A stretch of DNA of 48,251 bases from Bacteroidales bacterium (GCA_016288055.1 JAEEXZ010000012.1:1-48251); one strand, 5' to 3'; counted from the stretch's first letter, positions 22,448 through 30,124 are shown. Numbers and translations are program-made. The notes: generated by a model not told the origin, from the sequence alone.

Positions 22448-23131
22448 ATGAAAAGATTATTTCTGGCAATCGCCGTCCTGTTTTCCTGCATTGCTTCCTA
22501 CGGGCAACGCGATGTCATCTCAATGGACTGGGATATCTTAAAGGATATTGTAAAAACCACCCCGGATGAAGTAAAAGAACTTGTCACCCGAATGTGTGCT
22601 CCAACCTTGGATACCACGCTTACTTATAATGACCGCATTATAGCATTTTATGGCCAATCCCTGCTTTCCAATAACAAAGAATTCGGAGAGGTTATGGAGA
22701 TGTCTAAGTTGTTCTCAAAGGGGGACTATGCAAACGCCCTTTTAAAAGCAAGAGAAGCGTTGGCAATCAATCCTTTAAATCTTAGGGCTCTGGATAGAGC
22801 TGGAACTTGCATCGCTTTACTGATTGAATCTGGTGACGCGTCATACAGTGCAGATGAAGCAAAGCAATACTTCAACCGCGCAATGAGGATATACAATACA
22901 ATAGCCATGACAGGACTTGGGAACGAAGAATATCCTTTCTGTGTAACTTCCGTGCAAGATGAATACGAGTTCATGCAGAATTATCTCGATCTCTATGAGT
23001 ATGAGAGTCAGGCTCTTATTGGGAACTGTGATGTCTTCACGCTAAAAGAAACAAGTAAGTATTATTCGGATCGGAAGATCTATTTCGACGCGACCCGTTC
23101 TCTGGAGTTTCTGACAAACCTGGTAAAATAG
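22448..23131 (+). CDS. DUF4919-like secreted protein
   Basis: 227 residues with a signal peptide (MKRLFLAIAVLFSCIASYGQ). Residues 70-130 look like a TPR-type helical pair (LFSKGDYANALLKAREALAI, NPLNLRALDRAGTCIALL), followed by TGLGNEEYPFCVTSVQDEYEF and an ending KIYFDATRSLEFL. This combination, a TPR-like start then a G-x-G-x-x-x-P-x-x-V-x-x-V-x-D-E-Y-x-F-M segment, fits the DUF4919 family of Bacteroidales proteins of unknown function as I remember it. The gene is clearly richer in A and T, with more AT-ending codons, than the core genes on either side. It stands alone after a hairpin. Confidence 0.6.
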   Translation: MKRLFLAIAVLFSCIASYGQRDVISMDWDILKDIVKTTPDEVKELVTRMCAPTLDTTLTYNDRIIAFYGQSLLSNNKEFGEVMEMSKLFSKGDYANALLKAREALAINPLNLRALDRAGTCIALLIESGDASYSADEAKQYFNRAMRIYNTIAMTGLGNEEYPFCVTSVQDEYEFMQNYLDLYEYESQALIGNCDVFTLKETSKYYSDRKIYFDATRSLEFLTNLVK

Positions 23132-23312
23132 GAACGGGACGCTTTACAATACAGATGTTCTCACGCGATATACTTGTCCAAGAGGATAGAATTATACGAG
23201 CATTGAATAAATAGATGAGCAAAGACACGGATTTAAAACTCTGATGACCGTCGCTTTGTCATTATCAAAAGCCTAACTAATTATTAGGGCACAACCCTAT
23301 ACCCTATATAAA

Positions 23313-23343
23313 AGAAACCGGAGTTTTGCGCCGGTCTCTTTGT
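23313..23343. terminator. Bidirectional terminator candidate between convergent genes
   Basis: GAAACCGG (23314-23321) pairs with CCGGTCTC (23331-23338), one mismatch, around AGTTTTGCG; a T-rich stretch follows and an A-rich one precedes. It sits between the convergent DUF4919-like and membrane-protein genes. I see nothing else in the 212-base gap. Confidence 0.6.
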
Positions 23344-23805
23344 TTATTGCTTTGACTCGAATTCTTTGTCAATCTTTTTCAGTGTAAGAATCTCGAGAAG
23401 GGTTGCCACCAATGCGATGAGGGCAATGATTGAAAGCCCAACAATTCCCAAAACGAAAGGTTCTTCTTTTAAACAGAAATCGACCAGGAGCAATGTCAAC
23501 ACCATAAGGGTACCGCATGCGTAGGAGACGATGGTAATCAGGTGCCCCTGCCGATGCTCCGCACGGGTTACGGCTTCCAGAGACTGTTCCTGTTTCCTGA
23601 CAGCCTGCAGCTTATAGTAAGAGTAGATTCTGTAGGCAATCGCTGGCATAAGCCACAGCACAATATAAAAGAAGGAATTGTCTGGAAGTACGCCCGAGCT
23701 GACATATTCATAAACATCGATCGCGATGAAGACAATGCCAACAACGAGAGCCAGACAATTAACAATCAGCTTCTCTTTTTTGGAAAAATGATAATAGTCC
23801 ATCAT
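23344..23805 (-). CDS. Small four-helix membrane protein, function unknown
   Basis: 153 residues with four hydrophobic segments: about 13-35 (LIVNCLALVVGIVFIAIDVY), 43-62 (SFFYIVLWLMPAIAYRIY), 88-110 (LITIVSYACGTLMVLTLLLV) and 118-142 (FVLGIVGLSIIALIALVATL). A charged loop rich in Gln, Glu and Arg lies between the second and third, and a Lys/Glu-rich tail ends the protein. I do not recognise a family. It follows the DUF1653 gene by 11 bases in the same direction, so the two are probably cotranscribed. Base composition is AT-rich compared with the core genes. Confidence 0.6.
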   Translation of the reverse strand: MMDYYHFSKKEKLIVNCLALVVGIVFIAIDVYEYVSSGVLPDNSFFYIVLWLMPAIAYRIYSYYKLQAVRKQEQSLEAVTRAEHRQGHLITIVSYACGTLMVLTLLLVDFCLKEEPFVLGIVGLSIIALIALVATLLEILTLKKIDKEFESKQ

Positions 23806-23816
23806 ATAATAATAGG

Positions 23817-24041
23817 TTAAATAGTTTTCAGTGCTTCCTCTTCAGTGATGGGAGAAAAACGGTCCATGACCTTCCCATCTCTTTCGACCTTTCCAAAGAA
23901 CATCTCATAGGGCCGCACCCAGCAAAGTTTCTCCCCGTACAGGGCCTGGTAAACAACCATCTTCTCCTGGGTCTCACTGTCGTTTGCAATGCACACAAGT
24001 TTGTACAGCCCGCCCTTGAAATGTCTAAAGTATTCAGCCAT
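23817..24041 (-). CDS. DUF1653 domain protein
   Basis: 74 residues matching the small DUF1653 fold: FRHFKGGLYKLVCIANDSET, then MVVYQALYGEKLCWVRPYEM and FFGKV. The H-F-K-G-x-x-Y and V-x-Y-x-x-L-Y-G-x-x-x-x-W-V-R-P patterns are characteristic of this family, which occurs widely as stand-alone genes; its biochemical role is unknown. It precedes the small membrane protein gene by 11 bases. Confidence 0.8.
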   Translation of the reverse strand: MAEYFRHFKGGLYKLVCIANDSETQEKMVVYQALYGEKLCWVRPYEMFFGKVERDGKVMDRFSPITEEEALKTI

Positions 24042-24098
24042 ATGCTAATATACTCACTATTGATGAGAATTCAAATAGTTATTTCGCAAAAGGGCACC

Positions 24099-24172
24099 GC
24101 CGGCCCTCGACAAGGAAGAGGGCCGGCTGCGGACAGGGCCCCCGGGCTCCGGGAAAGGGCCCAGGGGCCCTG
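24099..24172. repeat. Two GC-rich perfect inverted repeats
   Basis: GCCGGCCCTC (24099-24108) pairs with GAGGGCCGGC (24118-24127) around a 9-base loop. Then CAGGGCCCC (24134-24142) pairs with GGGGCCCTG (24164-24172) around a 21-base loop that itself contains CCCGGGCTCCGGG. They could form a compact structured RNA or a transcription barrier. Confidence 0.7.
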
Positions 24173-24248
24173 CCGCTGCCCACCGGGGACGTGGAGGGAG
24201 AATCCAGGACAAAATGCAGCGGGAGGCACATATGCAGAGAGCGTTTGG

Positions 24249-24353
24249 TTAAAGCACGAAATGTGGATTCCAGAGCCAAAAGTGTACTTTAGAGGGTGAA
24301 ATTTGTGGCGCTAAAGAACGAAATCGCTGTTTAAAGGCCAAAAGTGTGCTTTA
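24249..24353. repeat. Two 43-base direct repeats with palindromic ends
   Basis: Units at 24249-24291 and 24311-24353 have equal length, align without gaps and agree at 31 of 43 positions; the period is 62. The ends are best conserved: TAAAGnACGAAAT on the left and GCCAAAAGTGTnCTTTA on the right. TAAAGCAC and GTGCTTTA are reverse complements, so each unit can also fold back on itself. Confidence 0.75.
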
Positions 24354-24742
24354 GGCCGGGGGCGGGAGTGGGGTCGGATGGACGTAGAAGACGCAGGATT
24401 GAGCGAGTAGCCGGGACGACCGGTTCGCGCGTCAGCGCGAATGGCGACAACTGGGGTGAGTTGCCACCGGAGGGGTGAGCGTCTAGCTGCGGAGTGCCAC
24501 GGCGTCCTCGCGGGATGGTGGACATTGTTGGCGCCAAGGGCGGCACGGCGTCAGGAGCGCCTGCGGCTTCGTGTCCAGACGGCCCCAGCTCCCGTCCCCG
24601 GTGGCACAAGTCTGCCTGGCCGGTGCCAAAAACGGCCAAAATGGTCTTGGCCAGAAAATTTCTGATGTGCGCCGGGAAGGCCAAATTCCCGGAAATCCCG
24701 TCCTGCCGGTGTGCTGGGATGATGCAGCGGGAGGAATAATCA

Positions 24743-24824
24743 CGATGCGCGGACACCAAAACGCAGGAACGGTGCCCGGACGGCATCAAAATCGACGCGC
24801 GGACACCAAAACGCAGGAACGGTG
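24743..24824. repeat. 50-base tandem repeat
   Basis: The block GCGCGGACACCAAAACGCAG plus GAACGGTG occurs at 24747-24774 and again at 24797-24824, exactly 50 bases apart with no differences. Weaker agreement extends both ways (CGA before it; CC, GACGGC after it). Confidence 0.85.
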
Positions 24825-24852
24825 TCCAGACGGCCCCAGCTCCCGGCCCCGG
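24822..24852. repeat. 31-base dispersed repeat, second copy (first at 24571-24601)
   Basis: GTGTCCAGACGGCCCCAGCT followed by CCC, one variable base and CCCCGG is found at 24571-24601 and at 24822-24852, with one mismatch. The second copy starts inside the end of the 50-base tandem unit, so the two repeat families are nested. Confidence 0.85.
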
Positions 24853-24864
24853 CAAAGGGCAGGA

Positions 24865-26319
24865 TTAGAGCTCGCGGCGAAGGCGGGCTTTGGGGATGTC
24901 GAGCTGGGCGCGGTATTTGGCGATTGTGCGGCGGGCCACCTTGTAGCCGCGGGCGGAGAGGCCGTCAACGAGTTCGTCGTCGGTGAGGGGATTGTGCTTG
25001 TCCTCGCCATCGACCATCTCGCGGAGCGCCTTTTTGATTTCGCGGGTGGAAACTTCCTCGCCGTCGGAGTTTTCAAGGCCTTCGGAGAAGAAATACTTCA
25101 GGGGGAAGATGCCGAAGTGCGTCTCGATCCACTTGCTGTTCACCACACGGGAGATGGTGGAGATGTCGAAACCGGTCATCTCTGCAATGTCCTTGAGGAC
25201 CATGGGCCGGAGATTGCTCTCGTCGCCGTCGATGAAATAGTCGTGCTGGTAGTCGATAATGGCCTGCATGGTGCTCTGGAGCGTGTTCTGACGCTGGCGC
25301 AGGGCCTCGATGAACCACTTGGCCGAATCTATCTTCTGCTTGACGAAGGAGGCGGCTTCTTTGTCGGCCCGGGAGGAGGAGAAACGTCCCGCCTCCATGA
25401 TTTCCGAATACTTGCGGTTGATGCGCAGTTCCGGAATGCTGAAGCGGGGCATGCTCAGAAGGAGCTGCCCGTTTTCATACTCCAGGCGGAAGTCGGGGAC
25501 GACTTGCTGGGCCTGGTCGTTGTAAGAATCGTCTATCTGGCCGCCGGGAGAAGGATTGAGGCGGCGGATTTCATCCAGGACTTCCTTCATTTCGTCTTCC
25601 GACAGGTGCAGACGTGTCATCACCTTCTGGAAATGACGGTTCTTGAAGGCTTCGAACTGGTCTGTAAGCACACGGATGGCATTGCCCACAGAGGGCGTGC
25701 GTTTCTTGTCCTCCAGCTGGATGAGAAGGCATTCACGGAGATCCCGTGCCCCCACGCCGGAAGGCTCGAATTCCTGAATCACGCGGAGCATCTTCTCCAC
25801 CTCGGCGGCCGACGACTCCACGCCGGCGCGGAAGGCCAGGTCGTCCACGAGGGACTCGATGTCCCTCCGAAGATAGCCGTCCTCGTCCAGCGAGCCGATG
25901 ATAAAGCTTGCCACCGTGCGCTGATGCTCGGTCAGGTTGCGATACCCCAGCTGTTCCAGAAGGCTCTGGGTGAAACTCTGCTTGACAGAGAAGGTGTTGT
26001 ATTCCGGACGCTCGTCCTTTCCCCAGTTGTTGACATGGAGATTGTAGGAGGGAATGTCGTCGTCCTGGGGGCCGTAGTTCTCTTCCAGGGAACCGCCGCT
26101 CTGCTCCTTTTCCTCCACCTCGGAGATGGAAACGTCACGCGGCTCGTCCTCACGCTTCTGCTGGGGATCGTCGTCGATGACGGGATTGTCATTGAGCACC
26201 TCGCGGACATGCTGCTCCAGAGCCTGCACCGGCATTTCAATCAGCTTGATGGTCTGGATCTGCAGCGGTGAAAGCTTCTGCTGGAGCTTTTGCTCGAGTC
26301 CCTGTTTGATGGCCGCCAT
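24865..26319 (-). CDS. rpoN: RNA polymerase sigma-54 factor
   Basis: 484 residues. The Gln/Leu-rich region I (GLEQKLQQKLSPLQIQTIKL) contacts activators, an acidic region II follows (about residues 50-100), and the core-binding domain and the helix-turn-helix (DIAEMTGFDISTISRVVNSK) lead to the RpoN box ARRTIAKYRAQLDIPKARLR at the C terminus, which reads the -24 promoter element. Sigma-54 promoters need AAA+ activators; none is encoded in the window. Its start codon overlaps the stop of the SPOR gene by one base, so it is the last gene of a three-gene leftward operon. Confidence 0.96.
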   Translation of the reverse strand: MAAIKQGLEQKLQQKLSPLQIQTIKLIEMPVQALEQHVREVLNDNPVIDDDPQQKREDEPRDVSISEVEEKEQSGGSLEENYGPQDDDIPSYNLHVNNWGKDERPEYNTFSVKQSFTQSLLEQLGYRNLTEHQRTVASFIIGSLDEDGYLRRDIESLVDDLAFRAGVESSAAEVEKMLRVIQEFEPSGVGARDLRECLLIQLEDKKRTPSVGNAIRVLTDQFEAFKNRHFQKVMTRLHLSEDEMKEVLDEIRRLNPSPGGQIDDSYNDQAQQVVPDFRLEYENGQLLLSMPRFSIPELRINRKYSEIMEAGRFSSSRADKEAASFVKQKIDSAKWFIEALRQRQNTLQSTMQAIIDYQHDYFIDGDESNLRPMVLKDIAEMTGFDISTISRVVNSKWIETHFGIFPLKYFFSEGLENSDGEEVSTREIKKALREMVDGEDKHNPLTDDELVDGLSARGYKVARRTIAKYRAQLDIPKARLRREL

Positions 26320-26786
26320 TATCTGGGAAAGTTAATGGTCTCCTTGATGATGTAGGCGGTGGGATACGTTCCTTTGAGGAGATTATATACCCGCAGAGCC
26401 TCGTCGCGGGAACGGAAGTCTCCCACGGTAACCTTGTAGTTGGGGCTTTCGAAGGAACGGTAAACTGCCACATTCAACTGGCTGCGCAACGCGTTCTCGA
26501 TACTCTCCGACTTCGCCCGGGCCTGAGGACCGTTGTCGTAAAAGACACGGATACGGAACCCCGGAATGGACTTCCGGGCGTTTGCCCTCACGTATTCGTC
26601 CAGGGCCTGGCGGACCTCGGCGCTTTGGTTGACCTGTACGCCGGGTCCCAGCACCGAGAGGATGCTGCGGCCCAGCAGGGTGGAATCCACTGCTGCGGGA
26701 ATCTCCACCGTTTCCTGTTCCTGGGCTCGGGCCGAAAGGCAACCGACAGCCAGCAGGGCAAATATGAGGGCAATACGTTTTTTCAT
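26319..26786 (-). CDS. SPOR-domain secreted protein
   Basis: 155 residues from the ATG at 26786, which shares its A with the upstream stop (TGATG). A signal peptide (MKKRIALIFALLAVGCLSARA) is followed by a short linker and a SPOR-like domain, with FRIRVFYDNGPQARAKSESI, YRSFESPNYKVTVGDFRSRD and EALRVYNLLKGTYPTAYIIK as strand-helix units. SPOR domains bind denuded glycan strands at the division septum. The protein is small, essentially one SPOR module, and is likely periplasmic. It lies between an LEA-like lipoprotein gene and rpoN with one-base overlaps on both sides, indicating tight translational coupling. Confidence 0.82.
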   Translation of the reverse strand: MKKRIALIFALLAVGCLSARAQEQETVEIPAAVDSTLLGRSILSVLGPGVQVNQSAEVRQALDEYVRANARKSIPGFRIRVFYDNGPQARAKSESIENALRSQLNVAVYRSFESPNYKVTVGDFRSRDEALRVYNLLKGTYPTAYIIKETINFPR

Positions 26787-27256
26787 CACTTGGAGAAACT
26801 TGAAATGTCCAGGTCCCGGAATTTGACCGGGGCACGTAATACACCGTTCTTGCGGAGGGCTCCCTGGATGTCCACATCGGCCTTGAGGCCCTGAAGTGAA
26901 CGGCGGGAAGCGATGACCAGCACATCCAGCAGCGAGGCTCCTTCCGCAAGGGTTACCGTGCAGGGAAGCTCGTACACCTGTTCGCTCTTTCCCTGCAGCT
27001 CGATGCCGCCGGTGCGGAAATGGGCGATGGGTTTTTCTTCGTAGCGGATGGTGCCCGTCACTTCCTGTACGGCGAAGCTCATCGCGGGGTTGTTGATTCC
27101 CAGCATAAGCTTGGCATCCATGGAGCGGAACGAGGTAGGGACAATGTACGCTATACCCACGGAGGACAGCGAAATATCCTTGACCTTGTGGACGCCGCAG
27201 GAGACGGCGAAAAGGGCCACTACAAGAACAATGCCGATATGCTTAAAAGTTTTCAT
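26786..27256 (-). CDS. LEA type 2-like lipoprotein
   Basis: 156 residues from MKTFKHIGIVLVVALFAVSC, a lipoprotein signal with lipobox AVSC; an earlier in-frame start at 27298 would run through the promoter gap and add a signal-disrupting extension. The rest is a beta-sandwich-like domain with FRSMDAKLMLGINNPAMSFA, where the INNP motif followed by a short hydrophobic strand is characteristic of the LEA type 2/WHy fold. Function unknown. It heads the SPOR-rpoN operon, divergent from miaB. Confidence 0.62.
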   Translation of the reverse strand: MKTFKHIGIVLVVALFAVSCGVHKVKDISLSSVGIAYIVPTSFRSMDAKLMLGINNPAMSFAVQEVTGTIRYEEKPIAHFRTGGIELQGKSEQVYELPCTVTLAEGASLLDVLVIASRRSLQGLKADVDIQGALRKNGVLRAPVKFRDLDISSFSK

Positions 27257-27261
27257 CAGGG

Positions 27262-27290
27262 CAAAGGTAATGATTTTTTTCGTAACTTTG
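27262..27290. promoter_or_regulatory. Overlapping divergent -7 elements (LEA operon and miaB)
   Basis: The 40-base gap holds CAAAGGTA at 27262-27269 (TACCTTTG on the minus strand) and TAACTTTG at 27283-27290 on the plus strand; both match TAnnTTTG. The miaB element ends only six bases before its ATG, so that mRNA would be nearly leaderless, and the two promoters would compete for polymerase. Confidence 0.55.
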
Positions 27291-27296
27291 CAGCCC

Positions 27297-28610
27297 ATGA
27301 AAAAAAGAGCATATATCGAGACATACGGGTGTCAGATGAACGTAAATGACACCGAGGTGATTTTCTCCATTCTGGCCGATGCAGGCTACGAAAGGACGGA
27401 GGTAATGGAGGAGGCAGACCTGGTGATGGCCAACACCTGCAGCATCCGCGACAACGCCGAACAGCGCATCTGGGGCCGCATTGAGGTATTCAATCAGTTG
27501 AGAAAGGCCAAACCCGCCCTCATCGTAGGCATTGTCGGCTGCATGGCCGAGCGCCTCAAGGACAAACTGCTGGACACCCGCAAAGTGGACCTGGTCGTGG
27601 GGCCGGACGCCTACCGTTCCCTGCCCCGGCTGCTGGAAGCCATCGGCCCGGAAAGCCCGCAGATCGACGTCCTGCTCTCCCGCGAAGAGACCTACGCCGA
27701 CATCACCCCCGTCCGCACGGACCGCAACGGCATATCGGCCTTCATCTCCATCATGCGCGGATGCAACAACGTATGCTCTTACTGCGTGGTGCCCTACACC
27801 CGCGGCGCCGAGCGTTCCCGCGACGCGGCCTCCATCGTCCGCGAGGCATGCGACGTCTATCAGAAAGGTTATAAAGAAGTTACGCTGCTGGGCCAGAACG
27901 TGGACAGCTACCTGTGGAAAAGCGAAACGGAAACCGTGAACTTCGCCCAGCTGCTGGAGCGCGTGGCGGCTATCGCCCCGGACCTCCGCGTACGCTTCGC
28001 CACTTCCCACCCCAAGGATATCTCCGACGAGGTCATCTATACCATGGCCGCCCACAAGAATATCTGCAGGCACATCCACCTGCCCGTCCAGAGCGGAAGT
28101 TCCCGCATGCTGGAGAAGATGCGCCGCAAGTACGACCGCGAGTGGTACCTGGAGCGCGTAGCCAAAATCCGCGAAGTGATGCCGGACTGCGGCCTCACCA
28201 CCGACGTGATTGCCGGTTTCTGCTCCGAGACCCTCCAGGACCACGAGGACACCCTGTCCTTGATGGAGCAGGTGGGCTTCGACTGGGCCTTCATGTTCGC
28301 CTACTCCGACCGTCCGGGCACCCTGGCCAACCGCACCATGCCCGACGATGTACCGGCCGATGAAAAAAACCGCCGCCTCAACGAAATCATCGCCCTGCAG
28401 AACCGCAAGTCCCTGGAGCGCTACCGCGCCCAGATCGGAAAAAAGCTGGAAGTGCTGGTGGAAGGTCCCTCCAAACGGGATCCGGACATGCTCTGCGGCC
28501 GCGCCTCCAACAACATGATGTGCGTCTTCCCCGCCGAGGGACGCGCCGTGCGCACTCTCACGGAAGTGGAAGTGGTGGACTGCACATCGGCCACCCTGAT
28601 TTGCAAATAG
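27297..28610 (+). CDS. miaB: tRNA-2-methylthio-N6-dimethylallyladenosine synthase
   Basis: 437 residues from the ATG at 27297; an upstream in-frame extension is not used because it would cross the divergent gene. The N-terminal cluster cysteines lie in ETYGCQMN, ANTCSIRDNA and GCMAER, the radical-SAM motif is CNNVCSYCVVPYTRG (CxxxCxxC), and a TRAM domain ends the protein. MiaB attaches a methylthio group to i6A37 of tRNAs that read UNN codons, using two [4Fe-4S] clusters and S-adenosylmethionine. RimO is the closest relative, but the VVPYTRG ending and the N-terminal spacing fit MiaB. Confidence 0.94.
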   Translation: MKKRAYIETYGCQMNVNDTEVIFSILADAGYERTEVMEEADLVMANTCSIRDNAEQRIWGRIEVFNQLRKAKPALIVGIVGCMAERLKDKLLDTRKVDLVVGPDAYRSLPRLLEAIGPESPQIDVLLSREETYADITPVRTDRNGISAFISIMRGCNNVCSYCVVPYTRGAERSRDAASIVREACDVYQKGYKEVTLLGQNVDSYLWKSETETVNFAQLLERVAAIAPDLRVRFATSHPKDISDEVIYTMAAHKNICRHIHLPVQSGSSRMLEKMRRKYDREWYLERVAKIREVMPDCGLTTDVIAGFCSETLQDHEDTLSLMEQVGFDWAFMFAYSDRPGTLANRTMPDDVPADEKNRRLNEIIALQNRKSLERYRAQIGKKLEVLVEGPSKRDPDMLCGRASNNMMCVFPAEGRAVRTLTEVEVVDCTSATLICK

Positions 28611-28622
28611 CGGATTTATTCC

Positions 28623-28630
28623 TATCTTTG
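28623..28630 (+). promoter_or_regulatory. -7 element upstream of radC
   Basis: TATCTTTG, a full match to TAnnTTTG, lies 13 bases after the miaB stop and 38 bases before the radC ATG, so radC can be transcribed on its own. Confidence 0.5.
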
Positions 28631-28667
28631 TCCCGACGCAAGAGGATAAGAGGCTTTTTTTAAGCCC

Positions 28668-29354
28668 ATGCGAATCAAAGACATGATCCCGGAAGAAAGG
28701 CCCCGGGAAAAAATGCGCCTCCGCGGCGCAAGGGCCTTGTCGAACGCCGAACTCATCGCCATCCTTCTGGGAAGCGGAACCGGCGGAAAAAACGTGATGG
28801 AAATAGCGCAGGAACTGTTGGCGACGGCCGACGGGAAGCTCACCCTGCTCTGGGCAATGCCCCTTGAGAGGATTATCCAGCAGAAGGGCGTGGGAGAAGT
28901 GCGCGCCTACGGCATTGCCGCCGCGATGGAACTGGGCCGGAGGAGCATGGCGGAAAATGCCATCTCCGACAAGCGCCCGGTGACCTCACCGGAGATGGTC
29001 TTCCGGCTCATGATGCCCTGCCTGAGGAATCTGGACCACGAGGAGTGCTGGGCGATATATCTGAACCGAGCCAACTACATACTGGGCAAGGAGATGATCT
29101 GTTCCGGCAGCCTGGAGAGCACGCTGGTGGACGCCCGCCGCATCGTGCGCCGCGCCATCGAGAAGCAGAGCTCGCAAGTAGTGCTGGTGCACAACCACCC
29201 CTCCGGCTCCCCTCTCCCCGGGCAGGCCGACATCCACCAGACGGACCGCGTACGCAATGCCCTCGCCAGCGTCGAAATCTCCCTGATGGACCACGTCATC
29301 ATTGCCGATGATTCTTTCTTTTCTTTCTCCGAGGAACGCGTCGGACGCCTGTAA
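28668..29354 (+). CDS. radC: RadC/JAB-domain protein
   Basis: 228 residues. The first 80 form a helix-hairpin-helix-like region (ALSNAELIAILLGSG, GVGEVRAYGIAAAMELG) and the rest a JAB/MPN metal-binding domain with the Glu in DHEECWAIYL, the HNHPSGSPLPGQAD motif (JAMM: HxH and a downstream Asp) and an ending DHVIIADDSFFSF. The family is widespread; the DNA-repair role implied by its name is not established. It lies between miaB and upp on the same strand with its own promoter. Confidence 0.92.
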   Translation: MRIKDMIPEERPREKMRLRGARALSNAELIAILLGSGTGGKNVMEIAQELLATADGKLTLLWAMPLERIIQQKGVGEVRAYGIAAAMELGRRSMAENAISDKRPVTSPEMVFRLMMPCLRNLDHEECWAIYLNRANYILGKEMICSGSLESTLVDARRIVRRAIEKQSSQVVLVHNHPSGSPLPGQADIHQTDRVRNALASVEISLMDHVIIADDSFFSFSEERVGRL

Positions 29355-29358
29355 AGCT

Positions 29359-29388
29359 TTTGTCTTTGAACGGAAAACGTTATATTTG
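29359..29388 (+). promoter_or_regulatory. Promoter of upp
   Basis: TTTG at 29359-29362 and TATATTTG at 29381-29388, 18-base spacer, close to the Bacteroidota consensus. It begins five bases after the radC stop and precedes the upp ATG by 24 bases. Confidence 0.6.
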
Positions 29389-29412
29389 TATCCGTCAGAT
29401 AAATCACAGGCC

Positions 29413-30066
29413 ATGAAAATCGTCAACATCGGGGACAAGAAATCTGTCCTGAGCAGCTACATTGCAGAGATCCGCGACGTGCACATCCAGAAAGACAGCA
29501 TGCGCTTCCGCGCCAACCTGGAAAGGGTGGGCGCCGTCTTCGCCTACGAAATCTCGCAAACCCTCTCTTACTCGGAAAAGCAGGTGACCACTCCGCTGGG
29601 CGTGGCCGCCGTCCAGACTTTCGACACCCCGCTGGTCGTCGCCGCCATCCTGCGCGCCGGCCTTCCCCTGCAAAACGGCATCCTCGGCGTCTTCGACCAT
29701 GCTGACTGCGCCTTCCTCTCCACCTTCCGCAAGTTCGGAAAGGGAGACTACTTCAAGGTCCACGCAGATTACTGCACCTGCCCTCCCCTGGAAGACAAGG
29801 TGCTCATCGTCGCAGATCCGGTGCTCGCCACCGGCTCCTCGATGGAATCGGCCCTGGCGAAACTGGAGGAGGAAGGCGGCAAGGCCCTCCACGTCCACCT
29901 CGTGTGCCCCGTGGCCAGCCGCTACGCCGTGGACCAGCTGGCCCAGAAACTGGACAACCGTTTCACCCTCTGGGTAGCCGCCATAGACGAAGAACTCACC
30001 AGTCACAACTACATCATTCCCGGACTGGGAGATGCCGGAGACCTCGCCTACGGCGAAAAGGCATAA
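29413..30066 (+). CDS. upp: Uracil phosphoribosyltransferase
   Basis: 217 residues from MKIVNIGDKK; earlier in-frame starts lie inside radC. The barrel carries AAILRAGLPLQNGIL, the PRPP-binding loop VLIVADPVLATGSSMESAL and the uracil-binding end HNYIIPGLGDAGDLAYG, the last two diagnostic of uracil phosphoribosyltransferase. It salvages uracil to UMP with PRPP. The expected 5-phosphoribosyl loop reads DPVLATGSS, which is standard. It is a single-gene transcript between its own promoter and a terminator. Confidence 0.94.
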   Translation: MKIVNIGDKKSVLSSYIAEIRDVHIQKDSMRFRANLERVGAVFAYEISQTLSYSEKQVTTPLGVAAVQTFDTPLVVAAILRAGLPLQNGILGVFDHADCAFLSTFRKFGKGDYFKVHADYCTCPPLEDKVLIVADPVLATGSSMESALAKLEEEGGKALHVHLVCPVASRYAVDQLAQKLDNRFTLWVAAIDEELTSHNYIIPGLGDAGDLAYGEKA

Positions 30067-30093
30067 TCCGCCCCTGAAATACTTCCCTTGCGG

Positions 30094-30124
30094 TATCGGC
30101 GTCGGACGGCGCCGATATTTTTTT
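30094..30124 (+). terminator. Intrinsic terminator after upp
   Basis: TATCGGCG (30094-30101) pairs with CGCCGATA (30110-30117) around an 8-base loop, followed by seven Ts. It isolates upp from the dcw cluster. Confidence 0.88.

Larger units (their letters stand above)
24042..24864. other. 823-base gene-free region rich in hairpins and repeats
   Basis: No convincing gene is present on either strand; open frames here have unnatural composition (Arg, Pro, Gly, Ser rich) and no family motif. The left third (24099-24172) holds two perfect GC-rich inverted repeats, the middle (24249-24353) two 43-base repeats, and the right third a 50-base tandem repeat and a dispersed 31-base pair (see separate entries). 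The base composition changes abruptly from AT-rich at 24.05 kb to very GC-rich after 24.1 kb. The region ends at the rpoN stop codon. Confidence 0.75.

Noticed and set aside
24249..24353. CRISPR array
   Set aside because: Only two units, imperfectly conserved inside, with one short spacer and no cas genes in the window.
24331..24855. 174-codon frame on the minus strand in the repeat field
   Set aside because: Composition is dominated by Arg, Pro, Gly and Ser, it has no recognisable motif, and it spans noncoding repeats.
24571..26271. 566-codon frame antisense to rpoN extending into the noncoding repeats
   Set aside because: It shadows rpoN for most of its length and its remainder crosses repeats; no family features.
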